From Nereocystis luetkeana (lineage: Eukaryota; Sar; Phaeophyceae; Laminariales; Laminariaceae): a stretch of DNA of 64,000 bases. The first letter of the stretch is position 1. Every line of letters begins with the position of its first letter. The DNA is taken from contig JARUPZ010000017.1 of NCBI GenBank assembly GCA_031213475.1, positions 8,326,790 through 8,390,789 of the forward strand, written 5' to 3'. The position numbers and the translations under genes are program-made. This document shows, one piece after another, positions 1 through 11,639 of this stretch. The notes beneath the pieces are model-generated. The model searched no databases. It worked only from the letters and a program-made list of their open reading frames with translations, and was not told the DNA's origin.

Positions 1-423
1 CATGTCCGCGTGATGATTGCGCCGCAAGCACATCAGACCCCACAAGGCAAACCGTCTCTGCTGGCACTGCCGGTGTTGCCGTACGTAGAGCGGGTTGGCT
101 GCGCTGCATGGGTATAGCATGCCTCCTATATGCTGCTGTTGAGCTGTTGCGCGGGGAAGTACGGACTACTTGTAAGTGCTGTTGTCTTGTTGAACTGCGG
201 TTGTATGCTTGCTGCATACCTGCCTGGATAGGATGTACCGGTCATTATATTTCCGTCCAGAGTGCCGTACCGGGTGTCTGTGAAAGATGACCACAACCAA
301 GCGACACACAAAGATAGATGATGCGATCTACAGGAAAAGGAAGCACTTCCAGCCTTAGCTCAGTGAGGCTGCTGTGGCATAGCGTCTTCGACATTTCAGC
401 AGGTTTACAACGCCATTTCTGAC

Positions 424-534
424 CTGCATGTTGAAGCTCTCCTCCACCTTCGTGAAAGGACACAGCAGGGTGTGCGCAAAGATCACCCCCACCAGCAGAA
501 GCTCGGCGGCTTGCCTCCAGCCTCTCGGTGACAT
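424..534 (-). CDS. ALG12: ALG12-like alpha-1,6-mannosyltransferase, first exon only (gene runs off the left edge)
   Basis: The exon encodes 37 residues from an ATG at 534-532 to CAG at 424, followed by a GT donor (423-422), phase 0. The peptide has a hydrophobic stretch (ELLLVGVIFAHTLL) followed by CPFTKVEESFNMQ. The block CP(Y/F)TKVEESFN(L/V/M)Q after a hydrophobic start is the hallmark of ALG12, the ER-lumenal GT22 enzyme that adds the eighth mannose to the lipid-linked N-glycan precursor from Man-P-dolichol. The E-E pair corresponds to the acidic motif of the first lumenal loop in GT22 enzymes. The other GT22 members (ALG9, PIG-B) have different motifs here. The expected continuation (A-x-H-D) is not found in bases 1-423, so exon 2 should lie outside the window. 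The gene is divergent from the cyclophilin at 2919. The start is the only in-frame ATG near the conserved block and gives an N-terminus of family-typical length. Confidence 0.82.
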
Positions 535-2918
535 CTTGGAAACAATTTCTGTCCAGCTGCGAGCAGTGCAACGCGATGGTTCGAACGATGCAGCCTTACG
601 TGGCCACTTCCAGAACCCGGCCCGGCTAGGCTGACAAGGTCAAGCAATCATCGCCTCCAGCTTGCTGATGCTTGTCTTGCGATGGTGCCAAGATGCCAAA
701 ACGCCGAAGAGTATTCTATAAAACCTAAATATACGAAACGGCACCTATTACTCCGCATATTGAGCAACGCCGAACGCAAGCGGGAGAGAGCCAGCCCTCT
801 GCGCAGCGCCACCGCTAAGGAGTGCCGAGCCCACACGGATTATCATAGCAAGCACTGGCATCAGAACCCTTTGGATTTGAACGTGGCCTGCCTTGCCGGT
901 GCACGAGAGTTCGTCGAGGTGCGCGCCGAGGTACTTTTTTTTCAACTAAAAAAAGTACGTCAGCTGTGAGTTCAACCGATCGGCAGATCGATCGATACTC
1001 AACTTTGCAAGCTGCGTGAACCGATCGCGCGTTTTCCACTAATTCCCTAGCGATTGACTACTGGCCGGTGACTCCCCTGGATGCTACCAGGGTCGACGAG
1101 ACGATATTACTTGTACCATTTCGTACAGTGAAACAGCAGATCGGCACGCGAAGGTCGGGGTACACAAGACAATCGAAATTTGGTTTACACCAGTTTAAAC
1201 GTGACGGGCACACCAACACACTGAAACTTGTTGAAAATACTCCCTGTAAATGTTGCAGCAGATCTTGACGTACCAGTACACGACGTACCAGTGTACGTCT
1301 TTGTTGGTGAGTCTCACTATCTGACATGTTTTTGGCCTCTTCTGCTCTTGATATATGGAAAACACAGTATGCACACAGATTGCAGAGGGTGGCCCAATAG
1401 CGCAGGAGGTGATGTTCGTGCTTTTTGTAGGCAGGCTAACGAGTGGCGCATTTTGATCCTACAGCTCTTTGTTCCGTCTCAAACGCTTGTTTGAAAGGTT
1501 TGTTCAGGGTCATCTATGGACTATAGAAATAGGGACCGAAGTCGTCAAATCGTCCTGTTGACTGCTGTTGGCTGCTGTTGGCCTTCTGGCAGCATCCTAC
1601 GGGGGGTCAACGACCTGTATCCTTCAACAGGGAGGAATGTCACCCGACTTAAATATCTGAAGAACACTGAATGCTACTCAAGCTAGTCCTTAGCTTGTCC
1701 AACCCACGACCCGCTGTGCTTTTCTGCTCCTTGTGGGAGCTACGCCAAAACCCCAATTTTGGCCCGGACAACCGCGCCAACACCGTACAGTACACATAAT
1801 ACGTATTTAAATGTAATTCGCCAGAACAAGCGCCCCCGACGCATCACGAAGCTTGCAAAGATGAGCAGTATCAACCGGAATTTAATCGGTCGCACTCAGT
1901 CACAGCTGGCGTATTTGTATCCAAGTGTTTGTTGTAGAACAGTCTGAAGAGCGTGTGCATGACGATGGGGGGGGGGTGGTCGGGATAAGGTTGAATGCTC
2001 GGCTGGGAACTGCCCGACATCCAAACAGAAGCAAATTTGCAACCAACCTAATATCTTTCGACGAAAATGGCAAAAAAAAACAGACCTCCTGCTCTGCTGC
2101 GTGTATCGTAGGCACTGCCTGCCGTGGTTACTTTGTTTGGAGGCCTACAGATTTAGCCGTAGCGACAACATGTTCTTCCGTCGGAGGCTTCCGCCTTCCT
2201 ATGGGCATGGAGACCGTGGGGGACTCGACGGCACGGGATCCTTGCAGAGCACTTTCGGCACCACTTTCGGCGCCACTAACAAGGTGCATGCCGGAAAGTT
2301 TTCAAGAGCGGTCCCATCCACTTGTCCCTCGAAGTACGGCGCTAGTCGGGCTAGGACGACGCACAGTAGAGGCCCCACCGCATCTTAGGTAGATATCGGC
2401 TGTGATATATATGGGGTTGGGGTTCTACAGGATGCCTCCCTGCCGTCGAGGGCTCCCGCCCGCGCTTGGGGGCCGTGGGTACACTCGACGACAAGGGTTT
2501 TTAGGGGACACTTTCGGTGCTACGAAGAAGATACGGGCAGTTTTAACTGTGCGCGTCTTCCCCCACCCTCATCTCTACCCCCCCGCGCCCCCCCCCCTCG
2601 TCTCTGGGCACCGCCCAATTAATCAACCAGACCCCACGACTTGTCGTCGTTAAGTTACGCGTGCATTCCATCTCCGGCAGCAGCGGGTGCATCGTTATAT
2701 GCCCCCGCTCCAAAAACAACCGATTTTGATTTCAGAGCCAACGCAAGGAGTGGGGCACCAATACGCCGTATCGCTGTCGGCAGCCGAGCTGTGTGCTTGT
2801 CTAGACCTTGTTCGGCGCTCGCTCATCTCTTCCCGGTGCCGCGCTGCAGGAGCCCGCGCAAAACGAGGAGGAAGAGAAGGATCGAGCGGTCGGATTCCAC
2901 CTGCAAGAAGTTGGGATC
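535..2918. other. Intergenic region between divergent ALG12 and cyclophilin genes
   Basis: No supported gene is seen in this 2.4 kb. It holds a copy of repeat K (929-1112) and two diverged direct repeats, each with a CACTTTCGG(C/T)GC core, near 2170-2300 and 2440-2530. There is a short G run near 1968. Promoters of both genes should lie here, but no convincing TATA box or initiator could be picked. Open frames in the interval have no recognisable domain. Confidence 0.5.
929..1112 (+). repeat. Repeat K, uninterrupted copy
   Basis: The segment runs from the A/T-rich start through GTACGTCAGCTGTGAGTTCA to GACTACTGGCCGGTGACTCC and GGGTCGACGAGACGAT. The same order of blocks occurs at 29200-29745, where a SINE splits it. 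It occurs on the opposite strand at 48238-48372 and in part at 34605-34662. The family is unclassified. This copy acts as the empty site that dates the SINE insertion at 29 kb. Confidence 0.7.
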
Positions 2919-3631
2919 ATGGCCAACAGAGCGAAAAACCCCGTTGGTGAGACCTAAAGCAGTGCACAGCAGAAATCCAACTGTTGTCTGTACGAGTGAG
3001 CGCATGCACATGGAACCAAGGGTTAGCCTTGCTTCTTGGTCAAATCGTTTTTCCAGCGTAGATTTCTTTCCAGGTTCGGAGGTCGTGTTCACATCAACGT
3101 TTAAGAACGAGCCGAATTTTTACCTTTGGGTCTCATTTTTTCTATGCTTACCACCAAAGGCGACGTTTATCCAACAGGTTCTGCTTTACCCGCTTCCTTT
3201 ACGACTCAAAGCGTATCTACCTATTGGTGTTGCGGCGGCAACCAAAGGCAGTGCCCCCCCTGTCTTCGCGTGAGGTTCGGAGTTTGCAGCGGTGGCTTTG
3301 CCGGGTTATAAGTGGCTGTGTACGCAGAGCGTGCTGCAGGTGTCAAACACCAGGAAAAACAAAAGTAGTCCCACATTTAGCTCCCCGAGGGCCGCCGCTA
3401 TTGAAGCTGGTGGCGCGTTCTCCTGGCGTGCTAGAACGGCGTAGCAGCGTGCAGAGGACCGCGATGTAACCCATCGTGGTAATATTCCGGCAGCAGTTGG
3501 GCTGCTAATCGGCAGGCAAAGGGCCCGTGCTGGCCGTCTTCATCGCATGCATCTCTCTTGACAGCAGTCATATATGATATATGTCACCCTTCGTCTATTC
3601 CACTCTCTCTATATAGCTTCCTCTCTCACCC

Positions 3632-3673
<42 letters not shown>

Positions 3674-6600
3674 GACCTATCTGCCTCTTTGTCTGTCCGC
3701 TTGTGTGTGTCTGTCTGTCTTTCTCTCCCATCCCCTCTGTATGTGCGCCTGTCTATTTCTGCTTCATATATCTCTCTTACTCATCGCTTCTCCTGCTATG
3801 CTATCTCTGTCTCTACCCTATGGGCATGCCCCCCAGTGTTCCTAGACGTGTCAATCGGCGGAGTTGCAACAAGGCTGACGTTCGAGCTCCGCAAGGACAT
3901 CGTGCCCCGCACAGCCGAGAACTTCAGGTCGCTCTGCACGGGAGATCGGTGAGCGTCGGAACACGTGCTAGTCAATTAGAGGACTGCATCAGATGCACGC
4001 AGCGCGTGCAATCCTTAAGCCTGATGGGACATTGCCGATTTTTCTCGCACCCCCCCCGCATCGACTTCCAATCATACCAGGGTGGATGGCGTGCGGCTCA
4101 GCGATACACCAATGTTCGTGTTCGCGTTCCCCGTATACAGATATGCCAAATTATCTCCGTGAATACGCCTCGTTTAGATGCCTTGCCGCGTGTCCTCCCT
4201 CTCTCTGCTTTGAAGGCCCAACAGGGATGACGGTGTTCGACTAAGCTACCAGGGTTGCATCTTCCACCGGGTGATTAAGGATTTCGCGGTTATTGGTGGC
4301 GACATCGCGGTAAGCTGAGCCCCGAACAGCGACGAAGCGCGATGCCACGTTGGCAGCAGTGGGTGTCTTTGCTTTCTGAAGCGCTCCTCGTATGAGGACC
4401 TCAATGCATTACCCGATAGTATCTAACCTCGAAGAAGACGATTCGTCCCACTCTCGGCCATGCGGTTTATGCACACTTGGTCCTAAAACAAACATACGCT
4501 TCATATTTGAATTTAACGCACCAGTCGGCAGTTGCTCACTTGACGGGTCTCAGCTGGTTAGACAAGGACACAGCTCGGATGGACAGATGATAATCTATCT
4601 GATCTGTCTACAGATAGATCATTTGGTTCCTTACCTGCCGTCGTGAGACGTTGCGCAGGATCTGCACATAACAGATGCAACCCGGAGAGCAATTGCTAGA
4701 CCATTGCAGGTTGTACGTCTCCCACCCGGCAACACGAGCTGGATTGTACAACATCGGGAGTATGTGATACTCCTGCCTTGAAATCTCTAGATCCTCCAGG
4801 GGGAATATATTACATGTGAATGATCTATACATGATCTGTACAGGATCTGTACATGATCTGTAGATAATCTGTCCGAGGTGCTTGACAATGACAAGGTAGA
4901 GGGTGTAGTTTCGAACAGAAACATTTCCGGTTTACGGCGGGTCCTCCTTAACAACAGACGAACTACCTACCACCACGTATGCCACTAGGTTTCAGAAACA
5001 GCCAAGTTTAGATGTTCAGAAACAAACTCACCTGCACCCAACGAGCCATCCCATGGCCTATTAGTTGGTTGTATCGATTCCAACGAATGATGTTGTATAA
5101 CACATATGTTACCCCAAATCGATTGGGTATAGTTCACCCGTTGGAGGAGACCCCTCAGTCAGCAATACTTCGGGAACGACTCATATCATGGTCGGGGTTG
5201 ATGTTTTTGCTTCTGAGGCTATATTTTCTGACCGGTTAAGCGCCTCGACTGATCAACTTCCAGTTAGTGTGATACCATAGATTTTAACACGCTCCGTCTA
5301 TAACCAGCTGCGTAGTGAGTTTGTGGGATTGCCCAAACAAATTTTCTTCGAAGTCACACTCCGGGTGAGCTATTGAGCTCCTCGTGGATGGAGCTCCGCA
5401 GAAAATAAGACACCAACCCTGAAAGGCATCACCCCTACAAGGCATCACCCCTATAAGGCATCACCCCTACCAATCACAACCCCTCACGTGCTGGCGTTGC
5501 TCTTAAACAAACCGCGCCCCTGTGATAGACGCACGACAAGCCGTGCTACCACGATAGGGTTTTGCACTTTCGAGACCCGGCATTTCTAAGTTTGATGAAG
5601 CTCCTCAACTAACTGCGGATCTTTAACCCGGACATCGTTGGGATCCGACGCGAACACCTCAGCGATTAGATGCCTACGAGACGCGATTGTAATTGCGTAC
5701 GCTCTGGGCTCAGCATCACAGCATACATACGGCTCCTTAAATCCGTTGTTCGAGAGCCGCGGGGACCAAAAGGTGCAACCCTACTGCCCCACGCCCCTTG
5801 GTGACGCACACGCCTCCTCCTTCTCCTCCTCCTCCCTCTCGCCCTCCGCCCCCTCCACAACACCGCAGAGACACGACGGCACGGGTCGAGTCTCGATCTA
5901 CGGCGGGCCGTTCGCGGACGAGAACTTTATCTTGAGGCACGTGGGCCCCGGGGTGCTGACCTGCTGCAACGCCGGGCCGGACACCAACTCCTCCACCTTC
6001 ATGATCACCACTGTCGAGGTGGGTGTCGACTCGAAACGGAGCCCTCGTTCCATAGGAGGGGAGAGACTCACTTTGATTTTGTGAGGAGTAGGGGTAGCAC
6101 CTACGCTCGCCTTCTGAGGCACCTGGCGTGGTCATAGTACAGACGCTCTGTTCCTCAAAATCCCGAAGCCGACGTCGCAACCCGAGAAGCAGTCCACTCA
6201 ACTCCTATTAATAGGTCATTTATTCGGTGTATCACGAGCACCATCGTAAAACGCACTGCCGTGCGGTACGGTATTGTAGCGACATCGGGGTTATGGCGCT
6301 CGATCGGTCAGATATCGTTCTGGCCATAACGGGCTACCTCGATCGTGGCACGTGTCTTGCGCGAACCGCGAGGGTCTGTGCCTCAGCCGAAATACGGCGA
6401 GTTCAGAGAGAAACACCGTTGCCGGGGGGGGGGGGGTGGGAGGAGGGGTATGATTGGGATGATGATGCAAATTGTTTTGTCTGTCTTGTGTACGCCTCTC
6501 GTGCAGCGAGTGGGTCTGTACCTCAAAATCAAAGCGCAACACGTCGTGAATACACTTCGTTGGCGCAGGGGGCTAGACGCAATCCCCGTGCGGCGCATAC

Positions 6601-6992
6601 ACTCCCGTAACTGAAAAACATGTCCTGAATCCTTAACAATCTACAGAAATATGAGTAGGGAAGACTACACAGGTCGACGGGACCACCCTTGCACGATGCG
6701 GGCGGAGTAAACAAACCAATGTGGAGACGTTAGCAGATTGGTAGTCATCTCAGTGGACTGATCTGTTGCCCAAGTCGAATGACACCCCCGCGCCCCCCCT
6801 CCCCTCTCGATCGAAGCTTCATCTTCGTTTTGATGACTCCCCCTTTCGTCGTAGGCTCCGTGGTTGAACGGCCGAAGCGTGGCTTTCGGATGCCTCGCGA
6901 ACGCCGAATCGTTGCGAGCGTTGGAGACCCTGGAGGCATGCGGCGCAGAGGGTGGACGCCCCTCCGCCTACATCCAGGCACGCAAACCTTAG
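2919..6992 (+). CDS. PPIH: Cyclophilin of the PPIH (USA-CyP) type, complete, five exons
   Basis: Exons are 2919-2946, 3837-3948, 4225-4309, 5869-6018 and 6855-6992 (TAG stop). All introns are GT-AG and the phases (1, 2, 0, 0) match. The product is 170 residues, one cyclophilin domain. [32 protein letters not shown] and PGVL--NAGPDTN match the U4/U6-snRNP-associated cyclophilin PPIH, which binds PRP4/PRP3 in the spliceosome. The active site is altered relative to CypA. R55, F60, N102, W121 and L122 are kept (R62, F67, N109, W128, L129). M61, Q63, A101, Q111, F113 and H126 are replaced by A68, I70, C108, T118, M120 and S133. Weak or absent isomerase activity is therefore likely, while a binding role may remain. 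The C-terminus ends [12 protein letters not shown] instead of the usual IxxCG-type end. Intron 1 holds a CTGT microsatellite and intron 3 a copy of repeat F. Family assignment is firm, the PPIH subtype fairly so. Confidence 0.88.
3628..3673 (+). repeat. (CTGT)n microsatellite in cyclophilin intron 1
   Basis: About ten uninterrupted TGTC/CTGT units lie in a long CT-rich tract (3590-3800) upstream of the exon 2 acceptor. The tract may act as an extended polypyrimidine region. Confidence 0.9.
4573..4882. repeat. Repeat F (TIR element) in cyclophilin intron 3
   Basis: The left end reads GGACAGATGATAATCTAT and the right end is its inverted counterpart, GATAATCTGTCC. Inside are repeated GATCTGTACAT units. 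Related copies are seen at 9995-10280, 12785-12895 and 60285-60548, the last sharing the end GATGATCTGTCCGAGGTG. The inverted ends suggest a non-autonomous DNA transposon. No target duplication could be fixed. Confidence 0.5.
5345..5530. repeat. Repeat E with short tandem units
   Basis: A segment with ATTGAGCTCCT and GGAGCTC blocks is followed by three tandem copies of AAGGCATCACCCCTA, then GGCGTTGCTCTT. A diverged copy with the same order lies at 9465-9625. It is unclassified and sits within cyclophilin intron 3. Confidence 0.45.
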
Positions 6993-7134
6993 AACTCGAC
7001 GAGAATCTTGGTAGACACAGGAGAGTCACCCGTTTAGAATCCCGCTTACCAGCGGCTCAGCGCAGTTCGCACAGATAGTCTGAACTCGGTTAGATGCGCA
7101 TACTACGGCTAGAAAGGTATTGCACACACCTGAG

Positions 7135-7376
7135 GCGTTCTACGATAGAGGTTCACCCTGGTTTTTCTGAGGCTCCTCACTTGAGGAGCTCCATATCTCA
7201 CCCGAAAAATGACTTCCGCAGAAATCAGATGGCATCCCGATGAAGAATGGTATGGGCTGCGAGTGTAAAAACACCATTTTTCAAAACAAGATTGGCATTC
7301 TGACAAATTTGGGTCAAGGGACCCCGTCGTTAGGAAAATCTCGTGGCTGGAAATGTGCAACCTCTATCGTAGAACG
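7135..7376 (+). mobile_element. Family A TIR element (MITE)
   Basis: The ends are GCGTTCTACGATAGAGGT and its inverted complement (ACCTCTATCGTAGAACGC), about 242 bp apart, with no coding capacity. Internal landmarks are the near-palindrome GAGGCTCCTCACTTGAGGAG and a block GGGTCAAGG-ACCCCGT. Other copies lie at 10735-11252, 13216-13469, 18212-18463 and 55173-55522, with fragments at 15057-15121 and 16470-16500. Target duplications were not clear, so the superfamily is left open. Confidence 0.75.
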
Positions 7377-9464
7377 CGTCACCTGCATTTTCTGGGGCCC
7401 CGTACTTGAAACACCTTCAAAGTTTATCCCGAAGAGTAGCAGGCCTACAGTATAGGAGTGACAGCGAACGAACATGAAATTCCGTTATGATTCACGAAGG
7501 GTATTGGGCCCTGGGTTCTCGGTTAGCAGTACCTCGCGGGCAGGAAACGATCGTGCAAAATACGCTACAGTACACGTACAGTCGCGCATGCGTGTATACG
7601 TGACGAACCGGGAGGTACCTTCGTCCTGTCCTCAGCACGTCAGTCTCGAGCAGCCTGATTACGGATCTGGAGTTGGGCCCAGGGCAAAGTTTGAAGTCGA
7701 AGGAGAGCGCTTTCGCTGATATTCAAAAGCGCCTTATCCAAACAAGTGCGAGGTGATCCTGTGGTGATTGCACCTGGAACGCTGGGTTGACGGTGTCGCG
7801 TGTTTTAGCCGTGACGTGCGTGTTCCAACCGCTTGAGCGCGAAGGAAGTGTCTGTATCGCCCTTATACAGACTATCTATGTGGGCGGCGCTAGTGACAGC
7901 TGTATGGGGCTGGATTGACCAGGCACACTGCTTTGCTTTGTGCTACCACTCGAGAAGTGCTGGTGCTTGTCTTTTGATCTCGCAATGCTTACGGGGCCAT
8001 ACGTTGTGGCCAAAAGTGAAAGGGGATAACAACAATAGCAACGAAAACACCACCACCACCACCACCACCACCACCAACAGCAACAACGACTGCAAGGACA
8101 GCATCCACAACAATATATCAGCATCCCTAGCATCATCAGCAACAGCATGCTCATCGTCGGCAGCGACAAGCTCCCGCGCCACAAGCTTCTCACCATCCAA
8201 TAAACACAATATTGGGCAAACCGACATTGATTGCACGTGCGCTGCTAAAACACCGAACTGCTCTCGCCCACGCCTTACACCGCCTCGACAGATAACAGCA
8301 TGCGGGCAGCTGTTCCCCCCCTTCAAGGCATGACCCAAGCTCTTAAGCCGCCTTGGTCAGCGGGTCCCTTGAAGGGACATGATACCAGCTCCAAAATTGG
8401 TTTAGCCAATGGGTCTGTTCCATTGAAGGCAGGGCTTCAGCCCTTAAGTTGCTTCTCCCAGTTGGTTCAGTTCAATACACGACCCCCGTTCCTAAGTCGG
8501 TACGGCCAACGAGCACAACACAGCGCTCGGGGGGGGAATGGGAGTGTGCGCATTGCCATGCAAGGTCATAGTCGTATGAGGGAAGGGGGGGGGGGAGAAG
8601 GGAAGAGAGTGTTTATGAGGATATGATGGATACGGGATTGTCTTCTCCTATATCGGTATAGTCCGGGGGCGGCCCGCGCAATAGGTGATACAGTATCGGT
8701 GCGGATTTGATGTATGCGGCATGACTCCAAGTACACTACGTAGTGAAGCTGGTCGACACACAACATGAGGTTGCGTCGAAACAAGAGGTCATAGCATGCA
8801 TCCTGCTCAGGACTGGTTTTACGTACACGCTTGGGGTTGGACCCTACAGCAGCGTTAACAATGTTCCATGTATGATCCTATGACTTTACGAGGTTGTCGT
8901 TTTAAAGGGCCCCTCCTCCGTTTTACACCGCCGGAAGGCCCTGTGCAAGTTGAACGTGGAGTGGCGAACGAAACGAACGAGATATGTTTTGACAAATATG
9001 TCCGAGGTGTATAAAGTGTGGTTACGTGGGGGCTTGATACGACACCATGTTTGCTCGTCATGAATGATCTCTCGCTTTGACATTGGACTGGTGATTTCGG
9101 TCGAGGGGTAAGTATGGCCGGGGGGGGGTCGAAACACCGATGACACACAGTGTGATCAATCGATTCTGCAGCCCGTGAACCCAGGGTTCCACCGCAAGAC
9201 GCATGCGATGTATCATGTATCCTATGACTACTTCATCCACAGCCAACGCACCTCGAAAACATGCCCAACGTGCGTAGATAATAATGTCTTCGTTCGAGAG
9301 TTATCTCGCGGTAGGGCCTGCGCTGTTTTGACTCGATACTTTCAGACCGGTTGGTTGGTTCGCATGATACTGTTACAAATACGGTTGTTTCAGGACTACT
9401 GTAGCGCACAGACACGCTGGTTTGGTGGGATGAGCAAACAAACTTCGCCTTTGATGTCATGTTT
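7377..9464. other. Unassigned, low-complexity-rich stretch
   Basis: No recognisable gene is present. An (ACC)n tract near 8050-8074 and neighbouring AAC/AGC triplets make a Thr/Asn/Ser-rich open frame that I treat as a microsatellite artefact. Poly-G runs occur near 8530, 8586 and 9120. Confidence 0.45.
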
Positions 9465-9625
9465 CGGGGCGAGTCATTGAGCTCCTTCCTCATGAAGAGG
9501 TAATAAAATTTGCCGCCAGCCCAAGGAGGAGCTCATAAAATAAGGCGCCATCCCTTTGAGGAACTCATACAACAAGGCGCCACCCCTCGAAGGGCGTTGC
9601 TCTTCGAAAAGACCGAGCCCATACG
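9465..9625. repeat. Repeat E, diverged copy
   Basis: It shares with 5345-5530 the ATTGAGCTCCTTCCT start, the GGAGGAGCTC block, AAGGCGCCA-CCC units and the GGGCGTTGCTCTT end. Confidence 0.4.
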
Positions 9626-9867
9626 TTTTTTTCTCAGGCTCCCCGCTTGAGGATCGTTGTATACGCCTCACCCAAGTCTCCCCCAAGACCCAAGAAAACG
9701 TTTTCGGAGACGAAACAAATGAAACAAAGAGTTGACGGCCCGACAAGCTATAGCCCGTCGGCCTGGGTGTGTTGCACGGAAGATGTATTTGATAACACTA
9801 TCTGCGTTCGAATGATGATTGGTACTACTGTTGTTCCTCAATTTGTTTGGCCCACGTTAGGATTTCT

Positions 9868-9950
9868 GTTCCGTTAAGGAGAAAACCCCTACTCAAATTA
9901 TAGGTAGTTTGCCCCTAAAACGGAACTACAGTCCTCCAGGGGGCTTCAAG
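9868..9950. mobile_element. Degenerate family C (piggyBac-like) foldback fragment
   Basis: CTCAAATTATAGGTAGTTTG-CCCCTAAAACGGAACT follows the central and right part of the family C consensus (GTTTGTCCCCAAAACGGGAC). The left end is eroded. Confidence 0.45.
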
Positions 9951-9994
9951 GAGTTCCGCGAGTCAGATGGCTGTAACTCGGCCGAGCTGTGCGC

Positions 9995-10280
9995 ACACAT
10001 CTGACATATATTATGGACAGATCTTGTACAGAGCATGTACAGATCATGTACAGGTCATTTACATATCATCTACATACAGGTCCGTCCTACTTAATGATCT
10101 AGATATTTCAAGGCAGACATATCATCTATCCTGGGAAGTGCGTGGTTGAGTTATTTTGGCCGGGTGGGACCCGTATAGCCCGCTTGTTTCACAGCGCATG
10201 TTTCTTGAGTTGGAGCTGCACTATCAATTCTACTGGTATGCAGATCCTGCGCAAACTCTCGCAAAGACAAGTGAGGCGCT
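9995..10280. repeat. Repeat F copy
   Basis: GGACAGATCTTGTACAGAG and repeated GTACAGATCATGTAC units match repeat F at 4573-4882, in the opposite orientation. The AGATCCTGCGCAA block is also shared. Confidence 0.4.
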
Positions 10281-10734
10281 ATTAATATATGATATAACCA
10301 CCCGAGGTGCAGAGCGGCGCTACCCCTGTCCGAGCACGCCTCTGTTGATCATGGCTCTCGGTAGCTTCGACAACACGGTAACCAAGGCATCGACGAGTAA
10401 TACAAAGACAGACAAACCCATATGCGATGATAGTACGTGGCATGTATGACCGTGTAGTCGTGTGACCATGGACCCTCTCATTCCCACCGACCAGCCAGCC
10501 ATCGTAGGGGAACGGGGCGGGGGGGGGGCGGGGGTGCGCGGATCGGCCGAGTCACACGTATGTGTCTGACGGGACACGTTCACATAGGAGCTACCCAGCG
10601 GATTTGCAGTCCGAGTTGTGTTTTACCGTTGGATGTGGCAAATGATGCAGTAGCGGGGGGGGTGTGTGTGACAAAGGCTGCGGTAGCGGGGGCACCCCCC
10701 GTCTCAACTCAGGCTGTAGCGCCACACTGGCGAG
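10281..10734. other. No gene recognised
   Basis: Open frames here lack known motifs. G-rich runs occur near 10515-10530. Confidence 0.4.
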
Positions 10735-11252
10735 GACGCTCTCTACGATAGACGTAGCACATTTCCGTTTTTTGTTTTTGTTTCTGAATAACGGGCCTCC
10801 TTAAGACCCGTTCTACGACAGGGGTAGCACATTTCCGCTATTTTTATTTTCTGAAGGACGGGGTTCTTTGATCCCAAATCGTCGGAAGGTCAACCTTGAT
10901 TTAAAAAACAAAAAAAACATTTTTGTAATTATTCGCAGACCTGGCCCATGGGATTATTCGCAGCGATGCAGTTTGATTTTTGCTGGAGTCAGTTTTCGGG
11001 TGAGGTATGGAGCTCCTTGAGTGAGGAGCCTCAGAAATGGTAGGGTGAACCTCTATCGTGAGACGACTCTTCACCCCTAAACGCCGGGACGTTAATCTTG
11101 CTTCGAAAAATGACGTTTTGTATACTTGGGCCATGGGATTGTTCATCGGGAAGCACTTAAATTTTTGCTGAGGTCATGTTTCGGATGAGGTAAGGAGCTC
11201 CTCAAGTGAGGAGCCTCGGAAAAAGCGTGGTGAACCTCTACCATAGAACGCC
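10735..11252 (-). mobile_element. Cluster of overlapping family A elements
   Basis: A start fragment (10735-10800) is followed by a nearly full copy (about 10808-11066). A third copy missing its first part runs to 11252. All have the GTAGCACATTTCCG and CTCCTTGAGTGAGGAGCCTC landmarks and the GGTGAACCTCTA end. The arrangement looks like repeated insertion of the family into itself or a local tandem duplication. Confidence 0.6.
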
Positions 11253-11639
11253 TCCGAGTTGCTCCGTACCTCCCTTCCGAGAGATACTTGTCAAGATACT
11301 TTCAGCACAAGAACGACTCGATCTGATATTGGTTTTTGTATTATAGGGTGTGGCGGATAGCCGCAATACGAAACCGTCAGTGCAGGCGGCAGCTTCGACA
11401 CAACTATGCTGTGTGATACATACCTACTCTGTTATATTTATCTATGTTGCTGTAGGGCCGGGAAACATTCAACACACATTTCAGTTTGCGCGTCTCACCA
11501 AGAACGAACGAGCACGTCGGGCACTACCAAACACTGAAGCTAACTGAAGCTCAAGACAGCAACGAAGTAGGGAGGCCGCGGCTACGCGATTGGTTCTAAA
11601 TCCCTCCTGAAAAAGGAGAGGGGGGAAAAACGTAACCCC
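11253..11639. other. No gene recognised
   Basis: Nothing beyond short open frames can be seen. Confidence 0.35.

Noticed and set aside
2641-3273. 210-residue frame over the cyclophilin start
   Set aside because: Exon 1 of the cyclophilin lies in another frame with a good donor at 2947; the long frame has no motif and crosses the intron.
7833-8333. 166-residue Thr/Asn/Ser-rich frame
   Set aside because: Driven by (ACC)n and AAC/AGC triplets; no domain and no splice context.
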